Source of the DNA: Diaphorobacter caeni
Lineage (GTDB): Bacteria > Pseudomonadota > Gammaproteobacteria > Burkholderiales > Burkholderiaceae_C
Reading direction: 5' to 3'
DNA: 64,000 nt
Assembly (NCBI RefSeq): GCF_015354245.1
Contig: NZ_JADKYZ010000001.1
Location: 744,001-808,000, forward strand
The notes beneath the pieces were generated by a model. It was not told the DNA's origin. It saw only the letters and a program-made list of their open reading frames with translations, and did no database searches. How positions within the stretch are numbered: position 1 is the stretch's first letter; each line of letters begins with the position of its first letter. A program made the translations under genes and the position numbers. Below, in pieces: positions 48,413 through 58,343 of this stretch.

Positions 48413-48893
48413 GTTGTCGCTTCCCCGCAGACCAGCGCGCGAGCACGGCGCGCGGCGTCCAGTGCATGGGATCGAGCACCGGCAGCTCCAGCGCGTCAAG
48501 CGCGTTTTTCACGACGAGGCCCAGCTCGGTGTCTCCCTGCATGACGAGTCTGCGGCTGAAGAACAGCGTGTCGGGGTCCTGCTTGCGCTGTGCGAGCTGC
48601 ACGAAATCCCAGGCCGATGCGCTCACGACCAGATCGGGGTCCGGCTTCGGCGCGCTCGCGGTGAAACGCTCGCCGTCGCAGACGAAGTCGAATGCGACGC
48701 GTGCGTCGGTCACGCGGATCGAGAGCTGGCGCCCCTTGAGCAGGGCCTTCACGTCGTCCGGCAACTGCCTGGCCAGCATGAAGTTGATGGCGGTGACCAG
48801 CAGCAGCGAGCCGGGATAGGCGGGCAGGCGAGAGAGCAGCGAGCCGAGCGGCGCGGGCACGGCAAGCGGGGAGGAGGAGGCGGTGATGTTCAT
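48402..48893 (-). CDS. ubiT: UbiT-like SCP2 lipid-binding accessory protein
   Basis: SCP2-domain protein that binds ubiquinone intermediates in the oxygen-independent pathway. 163 residues from ATG 48893. LPDDVKALLKGRQLSI and FFSRRLVMQGDTELGLVVKN are characteristic of the YhbT/UbiT group. It follows ubiV by 18 bases and overlaps the DGC gene. Confidence 0.88.
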   Translation of the reverse strand: MNITASSSPLAVPAPLGSLLSRLPAYPGSLLLVTAINFMLARQLPDDVKALLKGRQLSIRVTDARVAFDFVCDGERFTASAPKPDPDLVVSASAWDFVQLAQRKQDPDTLFFSRRLVMQGDTELGLVVKNALDALELPVLDPMHWTPRAVLARWSAGKRQHGE

Positions 48894-48911
48894 GTCGCGG
48901 AGCTTCAAAAA

Positions 48912-49808
48912 TTACGGAGTCGGCGTCTGCAGGTCCATGCCCGGTCTGGCGTGCCAGTAGCCGTTGCAGGCGCTGTCGTGCATGGCAGTTGCGAGAAGCT
49001 CGCTCGCGGCATCGGATGCGTGAACATCGTTGCGCGCGATGTCGAAGGCCTCGATGACGTGCTCCATGTTCCGCGACTGCGGACTCAGGCGCAGCACTTC
49101 GATGCCCAGCGTGCTGAGTTCGGGCACCTCGGCGATCAGGTTGTGGATGCGCGCCGATTGCGTCTGCGTGCCGTTGAGCACGAGAAAATGCTGCGATTCG
49201 CGTGTGGTCAGCAGCTGGCCGTCCGGGTGCTCCAGGCACGCAAAGCCGCAGTCGTCCTTGGGCCGGTTGCAGTGTCTTGCCGTGAAGCAGCGCGCGGAAT
49301 GCGCGAGCGGCATGCGGCCGTAGGCGAACACCTCGGTCTGCAGCGGCGCGGCCACTCGGGCGAGCATGGAGACGAGTTCATCGCTTGGCATCTCGAGCGG
49401 CATGACCCAGCGGAACGCGCCGAGCTGGAGCATCCAGTTGAGCGAGTCGGCGTTGTAGAGATTGAGGTGGGGGCCGGCGACGAAGGGCTGCGAACTGGCG
49501 AGCGCGCTCACCGCACCCATGTCGTTGGCCTCGACCAGAAACTCTCCGTTGGCGACGAGCTTGTGCATCTGGCCGACCTCGGCGGTGGACTCGAGCAGCA
49601 CCTGCGTGCTGAACACCACTTCCTTGCCCTTGTCGCGCAGCAGGTAGCCGATGTCGAGCCAGTCCTTGAGGCGCAGTTCATGCCGCCTGGAACACACGGT
49701 CTCGCCGAGGTAGACGATGTCCACGGCGGTTCTGGCCATGGATTGATAGAACGCGAACACGTCTTCGCGGGACCAGTAGTAGAGCAGGGGGCCGAGTGAG
49801 AGCTGCAT
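48912..49808 (-). CDS. ubiV: UbiV, oxygen-independent ubiquinone hydroxylation (U32 family)
   Basis: Fe-S protein of the peptidase U32 family that acts as a heterodimer with UbiU to hydroxylate the ubiquinone ring without oxygen. 298 residues; cysteines in [24 protein letters not shown] and [10 protein letters not shown] are the expected [4Fe-4S] ligands. No protease function is implied. Between ubiU (58-base gap) and ubiT. Confidence 0.92.
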   Translation of the reverse strand: MQLSLGPLLYYWSREDVFAFYQSMARTAVDIVYLGETVCSRRHELRLKDWLDIGYLLRDKGKEVVFSTQVLLESTAEVGQMHKLVANGEFLVEANDMGAVSALASSQPFVAGPHLNLYNADSLNWMLQLGAFRWVMPLEMPSDELVSMLARVAAPLQTEVFAYGRMPLAHSARCFTARHCNRPKDDCGFACLEHPDGQLLTTRESQHFLVLNGTQTQSARIHNLIAEVPELSTLGIEVLRLSPQSRNMEHVIEAFDIARNDVHASDAASELLATAMHDSACNGYWHARPGMDLQTPTP

Positions 49809-49866
49809 GGTGCGTCGTCCTTCGTGCGTGGCGGGTGAGGGGCTGCGTCGGATGGAGGGCGGTGCT

Positions 49867-50952
49867 TCACTTCCAGGGCCGGTGGTAGGCGCCCAGCGTG
49901 TGCTGCTGGCCTTCGGCGAGCTGGTCGAGCACAGTCATCCAGATGGTCTTGGGCGAGTAGCGGTGGCCTTGATCGACGCAATGGTCGATGGCATCGCGCC
50001 ACACCTGCGTGACCTGCTCGACATAGGCGGGGCTGCGCTGGCGACCCTCGATCTTGAAGGCGCGCACGCCCAGCTTCACGAGCTGGGGCAGCAGCTCCAG
50101 CGTGTTGAGGCTGGTGGGCTCTTCGAGCGCGTAGTAGTTGCTCTCGTCACCCACGTTGAAGCGGCCCTTGCAGAGCGTCGGGTAGCCTGCCTTCTCGCCG
50201 GGATCGTAGCGGTCGATCAGCACGCCGTTCAGGCGCGATTCCATGCCCTGGGGCGTGTCCTGCCAGCGCACGAACTTGGCGGGCGAGCACACGCCATGGG
50301 TGTTGGGCGACTCGCCGGTCGCATAGGACGAGAGCAGGCAGCGCCCTTCGACCATCACGCACAGGCTGCCGAACGCGAACACCTCGATTTCCACCGAGGT
50401 GCGCTCGATCACCTGCCTGACCTGCTCCATCGACAGCACGCGCGGCAGCACAGCGCGCTGGATGTTGAACTGCTTCTGATAGAAGTTGATCGCGGCATGG
50501 TTGGTCGCGGAGCCCTGCACCGAGAGGTGCAGCCGCAGGTCCGGATGGCGGTTGCAGGCGTAGCGCATGAGGCCGGGGTCGGCGAGGATGACGGCGTCCA
50601 CGCCCCACAGCGCGGCGCGGTCGAGCGCGGCGTGCCATGGCTCGGGAGCGCTGGCGCGTGGATAGGTATTGAGCGCGAGCAGCACCTTGCAGCCGCGCGC
50701 GTGGGCGTAGGCGATGCCCTTGAGAATGGCGGGTTCGTCGAAATTGAGCCCCGCGAAATTGCGCGCGTTCGTGGCGTCGCGCAAACCAAGGTAGACGCAG
50801 TTGGCCCCCGCGTCCACGGCCGCTTTGAGGGCCGGAAGACTGCCCGCCGGGCAGACCAGCTCGGGGGCGGGGCGATGGGCGCCAATGAGCGCGTCGTTGG
50901 CCGAAATGGGTGCGCCTTGATGGGGCGTCGCTTCAGTATGTGGGGTAGACAC
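49867..50952 (-). CDS. ubiU: UbiU, oxygen-independent ubiquinone hydroxylation (U32 family)
   Basis: Partner of UbiV, also an Fe-S U32-family protein. Conserved [20 protein letters not shown], then [17 protein letters not shown] and [10 protein letters not shown] with ligand cysteines. I choose the GTG at 50952 (361 residues): GAGG lies eight bases upstream, and the predicted transcription start near 50976 rules out the earlier in-frame GTG at 50982. First gene of the ubiU-ubiV-ubiT-DGC-ubiX-ubiD row, behind an FNR-type promoter. Confidence 0.92.
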   Translation of the reverse strand: MSTPHTEATPHQGAPISANDALIGAHRPAPELVCPAGSLPALKAAVDAGANCVYLGLRDATNARNFAGLNFDEPAILKGIAYAHARGCKVLLALNTYPRASAPEPWHAALDRAALWGVDAVILADPGLMRYACNRHPDLRLHLSVQGSATNHAAINFYQKQFNIQRAVLPRVLSMEQVRQVIERTSVEIEVFAFGSLCVMVEGRCLLSSYATGESPNTHGVCSPAKFVRWQDTPQGMESRLNGVLIDRYDPGEKAGYPTLCKGRFNVGDESNYYALEEPTSLNTLELLPQLVKLGVRAFKIEGRQRSPAYVEQVTQVWRDAIDHCVDQGHRYSPKTIWMTVLDQLAEGQQHTLGAYHRPWK

Positions 50953-50982
50953 CGTGAGGACCTCACTATGTAGGAGGTGCAC

Positions 50983-51024
50983 ACATTAGGCGGCGTCGCA
51001 AAACCACAATCTGATTTTTATCAT
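50983..51024 (-). promoter_or_regulatory. Predicted FNR/Anr-activated promoter of ubiU
   Basis: CTGATTTTTATCAT at 51011-51024 matches the FNR consensus TTGAT-N4-ATCAA at eight of ten positions with both TGAT/ATCA cores intact. A -10-like TAATGT lies at 50983-50988. The centre-to-centre distance is 32 bases, exactly that of a class II FNR promoter (site at -41.5), giving a start near 50976 and a leader of about 25 nt. This fits anaerobic expression of the oxygen-independent genes. Confidence 0.7.
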
Positions 51025-51092
51025 TACTTGAGCATGAACTGCTGGCCCTTGCCGCTTCTGTGGCGTTCGAGGGGGCAAGGGCTTGCCTGACA

Positions 51093-53093
51093 TCAACGCG
51101 TCACGACGCGCCGGTAGAAGATGGCCGTGAGCGCAATGAAGTAGATCAGGCCCAGCCAAGGCGCTGCTCCGAAGCCGTCGCCGACCAGCGCGAGCGGGGC
51201 GTTCTGGCCGCTGAAGCCGATCACGGCGGCAATCGCAAGTCCCATCAGACTCTCTCCGACGATGAGCCCCGATGCGAGCAGCAGGCCGCGCTCTTCGGCT
51301 GAGGCGATCCATGCCGCGCCCTTGCGTTCGCCAAACTTCTTGAGCGCTTTCTGAATGCAGAAGGCGAGCAACGCGCCGATGGTCAGCGTCACGCCGATGG
51401 TGGGCGGCAGGTAGATGCCGAGCCCCACGGCCAGCGGCGGCAGCGCGCCACGGCCGGATTTGCGCAGCAGCCAGTCGAGCGCGATGACGACGAGGCCGAG
51501 CACCACGCCGGTGCCGAGCATGGACCAGTCCAGCGAGCCGGTGAAGATGCCGCTCGAAATCTGCTTCATGAGATTGGCCTGCGGTGCCTCGAGCGCGAGC
51601 TTGGGGTCCATGTCCGCGCGTGGCAGCGCTCCCGCGAAGCCGTAGGCGTTGTAGAGCAGGTCCAGCACCGGCGGAATGACCAGCGCGCCCACGAGGCAGC
51701 CGATGATCAGCACCACCTGCTGGCGCCACGGAGTCGCTCCGACGATGTAGCCGGTCTTCAGGTCCTGCAGGTTGTCGTTGGAGATGGCCGCCATGGCCAG
51801 GATCACCGACACCATGAACAGCACGAGCACCACGCCCAGATCGCCGCTGAGACCTTCATGAAACGACGGCACCAGCGTGCTCAGGGCCAGCAGCGTGAGC
51901 CCCATCAGCACCGTGGCGATGATGCCGATTCCGGAGATGGGGCTGGCCGAGGAACCGACGAGGCCGGCCATGTAGCCGCAGGCCGCCGCCACGAGAAAAC
52001 CGAAGAGCGCGGCGAACATGACGCAGAGCGCGGCGAGGCCGTAGCGTGATCCGACCGACAGCGCCGTCATGTGCGCGCCGATGAAGTGATTGACCACGAG
52101 GAACAGCACTGCGAGAGCGGCGAGGCCGATCATCAGCATCCAGCTGCGGGGCATGTCGACGTCGGTCTCGTCGCGTTTGCCGGAGCTTGCCGTTTGCGTG
52201 CGAGCCGGTTGGGCGCGGATGGCCGCGACGATGGGGCCGGCGAGCGTGATCAGCGCCCAGAGCGCGGCGATGGCGATCACGCCCGCACCGACGAACTTGG
52301 CTTTCTGCGACCAGACCTGGGAGGCCAGCGCGACGAGCGTCTGCCCGTCGGTGGGCGTGATTCCCGCCGTGAGCCACGGCACGATCACGAACCAGCAGAG
52401 CACCACGCCAAGCAGCACGGCCATGCCTGCGGCCATTCCCATCAGATAGCCTGCGGCAAGCAGCGCCGGAGAGAATCCCGCAGCGACGCGAAATACGGTG
52501 GAGCCCGCGGGAATCCAGAAATTCACCGCGTCGCCGAGCAGGCGGAAGCCGCCGCTGAACAGTCCGAACACGGCCGCCATGCCCGTGCCCCAGCCCAGTT
52601 CGCGCATCGCGCCCGAGCGCTGGGCGGAGTCGGCCGTCTCGGCGTGCCGCTGTGCGTCGCCCACGCGCAGCACCTCGGCTGCCGCGACGCCTTCGGGGTA
52701 GGGCAGAGCGGACTGCACCACCATCACGCGGCGCAGCGGAATCGTGTAGAGCACGCCCAGCGTGCCGCCCGCCGCGCAGATCAGCGCGGTCTGCCAGAAC
52801 GGAAAGCCGGTCCACAGGCCCATCATCACGAGTCCGGGAATCACGAAGATCACGGCCGACAGCGTGCCTGCGGCCGAGGCCTGGGTCTGCACGAGGTTGT
52901 TCTCGAGGATGTTGGAATCCTTGAACTTGTAGAGCAGGGCCATGGAGATGACCGCCGCTGGAATCGCCGACGCGAAGGTCAGGCCGACCTTGAGGCCCAG
53001 ATAGACATTGGCGGCGGTGAACGCGAGCGTGATGAGCGCGCCAAGCAGTACGCCGCGCAGAGTGAACTCGCGCTGGGGCACGGGATGTTGCAT
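51093..53093 (-). CDS. OPT-family oligopeptide transporter
   Basis: 666-residue inner-membrane protein with about fourteen to sixteen hydrophobic segments, of the prokaryotic branch of the OPT (oligopeptide / metal-chelate) family. AANVYLGLKVGLTFASAIPAA near the N-terminus (split: NVYLGLKVGLTFAS, IPAAVISM) and SNDNLQDLKTGYIVGATPWRQ-type loop (NLQDLKTGYIVGATPW) are family hallmarks. Substrate is unknown; peptides or siderophore-metal complexes are the options. Stands alone between ubiU and dnaJ. Confidence 0.9.
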   Translation of the reverse strand: MQHPVPQREFTLRGVLLGALITLAFTAANVYLGLKVGLTFASAIPAAVISMALLYKFKDSNILENNLVQTQASAAGTLSAVIFVIPGLVMMGLWTGFPFWQTALICAAGGTLGVLYTIPLRRVMVVQSALPYPEGVAAAEVLRVGDAQRHAETADSAQRSGAMRELGWGTGMAAVFGLFSGGFRLLGDAVNFWIPAGSTVFRVAAGFSPALLAAGYLMGMAAGMAVLLGVVLCWFVIVPWLTAGITPTDGQTLVALASQVWSQKAKFVGAGVIAIAALWALITLAGPIVAAIRAQPARTQTASSGKRDETDVDMPRSWMLMIGLAALAVLFLVVNHFIGAHMTALSVGSRYGLAALCVMFAALFGFLVAAACGYMAGLVGSSASPISGIGIIATVLMGLTLLALSTLVPSFHEGLSGDLGVVLVLFMVSVILAMAAISNDNLQDLKTGYIVGATPWRQQVVLIIGCLVGALVIPPVLDLLYNAYGFAGALPRADMDPKLALEAPQANLMKQISSGIFTGSLDWSMLGTGVVLGLVVIALDWLLRKSGRGALPPLAVGLGIYLPPTIGVTLTIGALLAFCIQKALKKFGERKGAAWIASAEERGLLLASGLIVGESLMGLAIAAVIGFSGQNAPLALVGDGFGAAPWLGLIYFIALTAIFYRRVVTR

Positions 53094-53182
53094 GTGTTTT
53101 TCCTGTTGTTGTTCTCAAGAATCCGGAGCTGCTCGAACCATACGGCAAGCCAGCGGGCGTGGATGTCGGACGGCGCCCCCAT

Positions 53183-53222
53183 GAAAAAAGGCCGTGCCCT
53201 GCATCAACAGAGCACGGCCCTT
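53183..53222 (-). terminator. Rho-independent terminator after dnaJ
   Basis: AAGGCCGTGC and GCACGGCCCTT form a strong stem around about thirteen bases; on the minus strand it ends in a run of six T. It ends the grpE-dnaK-dnaJ transcript. Confidence 0.85.
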
Positions 53223-53244
53223 GTGGCCGAGAGCGGTGTCGAGA

Positions 53245-54387
53245 TCAGCTGAAGAGATTTTTCAGCTTGTCCGTCCACGTTTCGGTGGAGGGCGAGTGCT
53301 TGCTGCCGCCCTTTTTCAGTGATTCGTCGAAGTCCTTGAGCAGCTTGCGCTGGAACTCTGTGAGCTTGACGGGCGTCTCCACGACGATGTGGCAGTACAG
53401 GTCGCCGGGGTAGCTGGCGCGCACGCCCTTGATGCCCTTGCCGCGCAGGCGGAACTGCTTGCCGGCCTGAGTGCCTTCGGGAATGTCGATGGCGGCCTTG
53501 CCGGCCAGCGTCGGCACTTCGATCTCGCCGCCGAGCGCCGCGGTCGCGAAGCTCACGGGGACCTCGCAGTGCAGATCGTCACCGTCGCGCTCGAAGATGT
53601 CGTGCTTCTTCACGCGGATCTCGATGTACAGATCGCCCGGAGGGCCGCCGTTCGAGCCGGGCTCGCCGTTGCCGGTCGAGCGGATGCGCATGCCGTCGTC
53701 GATGCCGGCGGGGATCTTCACTTCCAGCGTCTTCTGCGACTTGATCTTGCCTTGGCCGTGGCACGAGGTGCAGGGCTCGGGGATGATCTTGCCGGTGCCG
53801 CGGCAGTGCGGGCACGCCTGCTGCACGGCAAAGAAGCCCTGGCGCATCTGCACCACGCCGGAGCCCTGGCAGGTGCCGCAGGTCTTGGGCTGGGTGCCGG
53901 GCTTGGCGCCGTTGCCGTGGCAGGTCTCGCACTCGTCCCAGGATGGGATGCGGATCTGCGCGTCCTTGCCGTTGGCGGCCTCTTCGAGCGTGATCTCCAT
54001 CGCGTACGACAGGTCGTTGCCGCGATAGACCTGGCGGCCGCCGCGACCACCGCGCGCGCCGCCGCCACCACCGCCGAACATGTCGCCGAAGATGTCGCCG
54101 AAGGCTTCGGCAAATCCGCCAAAGCCTTCCGCTCCGGGGCCGCCGCGCATGTTGGGGTCGACCCCGGCGTGGCCGTACTGGTCGTAGGCGGCCCGTTTTT
54201 CTGAGACGCAGAGAATCTCGTAAGCCTCTTTGACTTCCTTGAACTTCTCTTCGGCGGCCTTGGCGGCATCACCCTGATTGCGGTCAGGGTGGTACTTCAT
54301 CGCGAGCTTGCGATACGCCTTTTTGATTTCGTCGTCCGAGGCGTTCTTGGGAACGCCGAGGACCTCGTAGTAATCTCGTTTGGACAT
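53245..54387 (-). CDS. dnaJ: Chaperone DnaJ (Hsp40)
   Basis: Co-chaperone that delivers unfolded proteins to DnaK and stimulates its ATPase. 380 residues from ATG 54387. The J domain (about 1-70) has the HPD motif in KYHPDRN; a Gly/Phe-rich linker (about 75-120) is followed by four zinc-binding repeats [24 protein letters not shown] and CTSCHGQG. Downstream of dnaK with a 90-base gap. Confidence 0.97.
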   Translation of the reverse strand: MSKRDYYEVLGVPKNASDDEIKKAYRKLAMKYHPDRNQGDAAKAAEEKFKEVKEAYEILCVSEKRAAYDQYGHAGVDPNMRGGPGAEGFGGFAEAFGDIFGDMFGGGGGGARGGRGGRQVYRGNDLSYAMEITLEEAANGKDAQIRIPSWDECETCHGNGAKPGTQPKTCGTCQGSGVVQMRQGFFAVQQACPHCRGTGKIIPEPCTSCHGQGKIKSQKTLEVKIPAGIDDGMRIRSTGNGEPGSNGGPPGDLYIEIRVKKHDIFERDGDDLHCEVPVSFATAALGGEIEVPTLAGKAAIDIPEGTQAGKQFRLRGKGIKGVRASYPGDLYCHIVVETPVKLTEFQRKLLKDFDESLKKGGSKHSPSTETWTDKLKNLFS

Positions 54388-54477
54388 TTCGTCAGCAGGT
54401 AGTTGGAACACAAACGCCGCGCTGGCTCCTTGGGGGAACCGAGCGCGGCGGCTTGGCGGTCAGCGCGCTCTCGCGGC

Positions 54478-56415
54478 TTAACCCTTCTTGACTTCCTTGA
54501 CCTCGGCGTCGACCACGTCGTCGTCCGCGGCTGCGGCACCGGCGGATGCACCACCGGCGGCGCCTGCTGCACCCGCAGCGCCAGCGGCAGCCGCTTGCTC
54601 GGCATACATCTTCTCGCCAAGCTTCTGGCTGGCTTCCATCAGGGCCGTGGTCTTGGCGTCGATCTCGGCCTTGTCTTCACCCTTGAGGGCTTCTTCCAGG
54701 GCCTTCACGGCGGCTTCGATCGCTTCCTTCTCGCCGGCATCCAGCTTGTCGCCGTGCTCGGACAGGCTCTTGGTCACGGAGTGCACTGCGGCTTCACCCT
54801 GATTGCGGGCCTGGACCAGTTCCAGCTTCTTCTTGTCGTCGGCCGCGTTCAGCTCGGCGTCCTTCACCATCTTCTGGATTTCCTCTTCGGAGATGCCCGA
54901 GTTGGCCTTGATGGTGATCTTGTTTTCCTTGCCGGTGGCCTTGTCCTTGGCGCCCACGTGCAGAATGCCGTTGGCGTCGATGTCGAAGCTCACCTCGATC
55001 TGTGGCGTGCCACGCGATGCTGGCGGAATGCCTTCGAGGTTGAATTCGCCCAGTGCCTTGTTGGCGCTGGCGATTTCACGCTCGCCCTGGAACACCTTGA
55101 TCGTCACGGCCGGCTGGTTGTCTTCAGCGGTCGAGAAGGTCTGCGCGAACTTGGTCGGGATGGTCGTGTTCTTGGCGATCATCTTGGTCATCACGCCGCC
55201 CAGGGTTTCGATGCCCAGCGACAGAGGCGTCACGTCCAGCAGCAGCACGTCCTTGCGGTCACCCGAGAGCACCTGGCCCTGAATGGCGGCGCCCACGGCC
55301 ACGGCTTCATCGGGGTTCACGTCCTTGCGGGGTTCCTTGCCGAAGAATTCCTTGACCTTGTCCTGCACCTTGGGCATGCGCGACATGCCGCCGACGAGAA
55401 TCACGTCGTTGATGTCGGACACGCTGATGCCGGCATCCTTGATCGCGGTGCGGCAAGGAGCGATGGTGCGCTCGATCAGGTCGTCGACCAGGCTTTCCAG
55501 CTTGGCGCGGGTCAGCTTGATGTTCAGGTGCTTCGGACCCGATGCGTCGGCCGTGATGTAGGGCAGGTTGATGTCGGTCTGTGCGGAGTTCGACAGCTCG
55601 ATCTTCGCCTTTTCGGCAGCTTCCTTCAGGCGTTGCAGCGCGAGCACGTCCTTGGACAGGTCCACGCCCTGATCCTTCTTGAACTCGTCGATGATGTAGC
55701 CGATGATGCGCTGGTCGAAGTCTTCGCCGCCGAGGAAGGTGTCGCCGTTGGTCGACAGCACTTCGAACTGCTTTTCGCCGTCCACGTCCGCGATTTCGAT
55801 GATCGACACGTCGAACGTACCGCCACCCAGGTCATACACGGCGATCTTGCGGTCGGCCTTGTCGTGCTTGTCGAGGCCGAAGGCCAGAGCGGCTGCGGTA
55901 GGCTCGTTGATGATGCGCTTGACTTCGAGGCCCGCGATGCGGCCCGCATCCTTGGTGGCCTGACGCTGTGCGTCGTTGAAGTAGGCGGGCACCGTGATCA
56001 CGGCTTCGGTGACGGGCTCGCCGAGGAAGTCTTCGGCGGTCTTCTTCATCTTGCGCAGCACTTCGGCGCTGATCTGAGGAGGAGCCAGCTTCTGGTCGCG
56101 CACCTGCACCCAGGCGTCGCCGTTGTCGGCCTTGACGATCTTGAAGGGCATCAGGTCGATGTCCTTCTGCACTTCCTTCTCGTCGAACTTGCGGCCGATC
56201 AGGCGCTTGGCGGCGAAGATGGTGTTCTTGGGGTTGGTCACGGCCTGACGCTTGGCCGATGCGCCGACGAGGATCTCGCCGTCTTCCTGGTAGGCAACGA
56301 TGGAAGGCGTCGTGCGTGCGCCTTCGCTGTTCTCGATCACGCGAGTGCTGTTGCCGTCCATGATGGCAACGCAGCTGTTCGTGGTGCCGAGGTCAATGCC
56401 GATGATTCTTCCCAT
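54478..56415 (-). CDS. dnaK: Chaperone DnaK (Hsp70)
   Basis: ATP-driven chaperone. 645 residues: ATPase domain with [12 protein letters not shown] at the start, [12 protein letters not shown] and VGGMSRMP; the substrate-binding domain begins after [12 protein letters not shown]. The helical lid ends in an Ala/Gly-rich linker and an acidic tail [12 protein letters not shown]. Second gene of grpE-dnaK-dnaJ; 130 bases separate it from grpE. Confidence 0.98.
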   Translation of the reverse strand: MGRIIGIDLGTTNSCVAIMDGNSTRVIENSEGARTTPSIVAYQEDGEILVGASAKRQAVTNPKNTIFAAKRLIGRKFDEKEVQKDIDLMPFKIVKADNGDAWVQVRDQKLAPPQISAEVLRKMKKTAEDFLGEPVTEAVITVPAYFNDAQRQATKDAGRIAGLEVKRIINEPTAAALAFGLDKHDKADRKIAVYDLGGGTFDVSIIEIADVDGEKQFEVLSTNGDTFLGGEDFDQRIIGYIIDEFKKDQGVDLSKDVLALQRLKEAAEKAKIELSNSAQTDINLPYITADASGPKHLNIKLTRAKLESLVDDLIERTIAPCRTAIKDAGISVSDINDVILVGGMSRMPKVQDKVKEFFGKEPRKDVNPDEAVAVGAAIQGQVLSGDRKDVLLLDVTPLSLGIETLGGVMTKMIAKNTTIPTKFAQTFSTAEDNQPAVTIKVFQGEREIASANKALGEFNLEGIPPASRGTPQIEVSFDIDANGILHVGAKDKATGKENKITIKANSGISEEEIQKMVKDAELNAADDKKKLELVQARNQGEAAVHSVTKSLSEHGDKLDAGEKEAIEAAVKALEEALKGEDKAEIDAKTTALMEASQKLGEKMYAEQAAAAGAAGAAGAAGGASAGAAAADDDVVDAEVKEVKKG

Positions 56416-56545
56416 GTTGATTTCTCCGTATTCTGAAAGGTTGGTGTGTTTGGTTTGGATGTCCAGTTACTTGTGGATAAGTTGAAAACCTTCAAGTCAC
56501 TGGATGCAAATATTTTCGTGTCGCTCTTGATTTGATAGCGATCGC

Positions 56546-57106
56546 TTACTTGGGTGCGGCAACCGTCACGAGAGCGGGGCGCAGCACGCGGTCGGCGATC
56601 AGATAACCCTTCTGCAGCACGCTCACGACGGTGTTGGCTTCCTGATCGGCTGGCACCATGCTGATGGCCTGATGGTGGTGCGGGTCGAACTTGGTGCCCG
56701 CGGCCGGGTTGATCGCGATCACCTTGTTGCGCTCCAGCGCGGTGGTGAGCTGGCGCAGCGTGGCGTCGGAGCCTTCGCGCAGCTGCTCGGCGGTGGCGTT
56801 GTGGATCGCGAGAGCCGCATCCAGGCTGTCCGCCACGGGCAACAGGCTTTCTGCGAAGTTCTCGATGCCGAACTTGCGGGCCTTGGCCACGTCTTCCTCG
56901 GTGCGGCGGCGCATGTTTTCCACGTCGGCCTTGGCGCGCAGGTACTGGTCGGCCAGATCGGCGCTTTTGGCCTTGAGTTCAGCCAGCTCCGCCTTGAGCG
57001 TGCTCAACTCGTCTTCGGACTGAGCCGCCTGCGCCGCTTCGATCTCTTCGGGAGACATGGTCGGGTCGATGGATTCGGCGGAGGGGTTGTACTTTTGTTC
57101 GGACAT
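56546..57106 (-). CDS. grpE: Nucleotide exchange factor GrpE
   Basis: Releases ADP from DnaK. 186 residues: a long N-terminal coiled coil (about 20-90, with [18 protein letters not shown]) and the C-terminal beta domain containing [19 protein letters not shown]. First gene of the heat-shock row, behind a sigma-32-like promoter 36-63 bases upstream. Confidence 0.96.
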   Translation of the reverse strand: MSEQKYNPSAESIDPTMSPEEIEAAQAAQSEDELSTLKAELAELKAKSADLADQYLRAKADVENMRRRTEEDVAKARKFGIENFAESLLPVADSLDAALAIHNATAEQLREGSDATLRQLTTALERNKVIAINPAAGTKFDPHHHQAISMVPADQEANTVVSVLQKGYLIADRVLRPALVTVAAPK

Positions 57107-57141
57107 GTCGTTGTATTGTGAAATGAATGACAGTCCCCGGC

Positions 57142-57169
57142 AGTTGGGGGTGAACCCCGTATTTTCAAT
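57142..57169 (-). promoter_or_regulatory. Sigma-32-type heat-shock promoter of grpE
   Basis: On the minus strand TTGAAA (57163-57168) is followed after 13 bases by CCCCAACT (57142-57149), close to the sigma-32 consensus CTTGAAA / CCCCATNT. It lies directly upstream of grpE and gives a leader of about 30 nt. Confidence 0.72.
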
Positions 57170-57226
57170 AGGGTTGAAGACCTGATTGGCGCAGACGCTC
57201 CAAAGGCCTGATTTTCTGACCGAGGC

Positions 57227-57255
57227 TGGACACGGATCAATTTTGACATTAGAAT
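57227..57255 (+). promoter_or_regulatory. Sigma-70-type promoter of rpsF
   Basis: TGGACA (57227-57232) and TAGAAT (57250-57255) are separated by 17 bases, the ideal spacing; each differs from consensus by one base. It would start the rpsF transcript near 57262 with a leader of about 70 nt. Confidence 0.65.
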
Positions 57256-57266
57256 GCTGAGTTCCC

Positions 57267-57306
57267 TTGCCACACCGCTTTGACTAGACGCGGCGGGTGG
57301 TTGCAA
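57267..57306 (+). promoter_or_regulatory. Structured rpsF leader, candidate S6:S18 binding site
   Basis: CCAC/GTGG (57270-57273, 57297-57300) and CCGC/GCGG (57075-equivalent inner pair at 57275-57278, 57290-57293) form two stems separated by an asymmetric bulge, with TTGC/GCAA extending the base. This is the place and shape of the ribosomal autoregulatory S6:S18 motif known before rpsF in many bacteria. I cannot confirm the family without a covariance search. Confidence 0.42.
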
Positions 57307-57330
57307 CAAAGCAATCCATAAGGAGTTTGC

Positions 57331-57708
57331 ATGCGTCACTACGAAATCATCCTGTTGATCCACCCGGATCAAAGCGAGCAGGTTCCAGCAATGCTCGAGC
57401 GCTACAAGAGCATGATCACCCAAGGCGGTGGTCAGGTTCACCGCGTGGAAGATTGGGGCCGCCGTCAACTGGCGTACCTGATCAACAAGCTGGCCAAGGC
57501 TCACTACCTGTGCCTGAACATCGAAGCCGACCAGGCTGTGATGGCTGAACTGGAACACGCGTTCAAGTTCAACGACGCCGTTCTGCGTCACCTGACTGTT
57601 CAGAAGAAGAAGGCCGACACGGGCCCATCTTCGATGATGAAGACTGTGGAACGCGAAGAAGCGCGCAAGGCCAGCCAGGCTGAAGCTGCTGCTGCGAACG
57701 AGCGTTAA
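57331..57708 (+). CDS. rpsF: 30S ribosomal protein S6
   Basis: Small-subunit protein that binds 16S rRNA with S18. 125 residues; [14 protein letters not shown] and [14 protein letters not shown] are typical, with an Ala/Glu-rich tail. AAGGAG lies upstream of ATG 57331. First gene of rpsF-priB-rpsR-rplI. Confidence 0.97.
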   Translation: MRHYEIILLIHPDQSEQVPAMLERYKSMITQGGGQVHRVEDWGRRQLAYLINKLAKAHYLCLNIEADQAVMAELEHAFKFNDAVLRHLTVQKKKADTGPSSMMKTVEREEARKASQAEAAAANER

Positions 57709-57741
57709 TCAACCACAACGTTCATCCGACAGCCAGGAGGA

Positions 57742-58032
57742 GTGAAAAACCAGATTGCCTTGACGGCCTGCATCGCAGAGGTACAAGCCCTGCGCTACAC
57801 GCCGGCCGGACTGCCCGCCCTTGATCTGCGACTCGAGCACGAATCGCAGCAGAAGGAAGCCGGAGTCCAGCGCGAAGTCAAGGCAGCCATCAAGGCGGTG
57901 GCGTTCGGAGCGCTCGCGGAGCGGCTCGCACGTCAGGCGCTGGGAAGCAGTTGGGAATTCAGCGGCTTTCTCGCCTCACCGCGCAATGGCAAAGGTGTGG
58001 TTTTTCACATCCAGGATATTCAACAGGATTAA
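57742..58032 (+). CDS. priB: Primosomal replication protein N (PriB)
   Basis: Single-strand-binding OB-fold protein of the replication-restart primosome. 96 residues; LTACIAEVQALRYTPAGLPALDL and SGFLASPRNGK are as in beta-proteobacterial PriB. The GTG at 57742 gives the right length, but the AGGAGG at 57735-57740 is only one base away, unusually close, so initiation may use a shifted AGGA pairing or be coupled to rpsF. Gene order rpsF-priB-rpsR is standard. Confidence 0.92.
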   Translation: MKNQIALTACIAEVQALRYTPAGLPALDLRLEHESQQKEAGVQREVKAAIKAVAFGALAERLARQALGSSWEFSGFLASPRNGKGVVFHIQDIQQD

Positions 58033-58050
58033 TTTTCAAGAGGCTCACAA

Positions 58051-58332
58051 ATGGCCACGTTCAAGAAATTCAACAAGGACAAGCGTCCTAAGCGCAACAC
58101 CCAGTCGCTGCTGTTCAAGCGCAAGCGCTTCTGCCGCTTCACCGTTGCCCACGTCGAAGAAATCGACTACAAGGATGTCGACACCCTGCGTGACTTCATC
58201 GCTGAAAACGGCAAGATCATCCCTGCACGTCTGACCGGCACCCGCGCCATCTATCAGCGTCAGCTCAACACCGCCATCAAGCGCGCCCGCTTCCTGGCCA
58301 TGTTGCCTTACACCGACCAGCACAAGATCTAA
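58051..58332 (+). CDS. rpsR: 30S ribosomal protein S18
   Basis: Small-subunit protein paired with S6. 93 residues with the core [12 protein letters not shown] and [23 protein letters not shown] 58051, 18 bases after priB. Confidence 0.97.
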   Translation: MATFKKFNKDKRPKRNTQSLLFKRKRFCRFTVAHVEEIDYKDVDTLRDFIAENGKIIPARLTGTRAIYQRQLNTAIKRARFLAMLPYTDQHKI

Positions 58333-58343
58333 GGAGCACGACA

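Noticed and set aside
54403-56436. Open frame of 677 codons opposite dnaK, and similar long frames opposite lepA, nagZ, leuC and phoH
   Set aside because: All lie antisense to well-conserved genes, have no recognisable motifs and overlap them completely.
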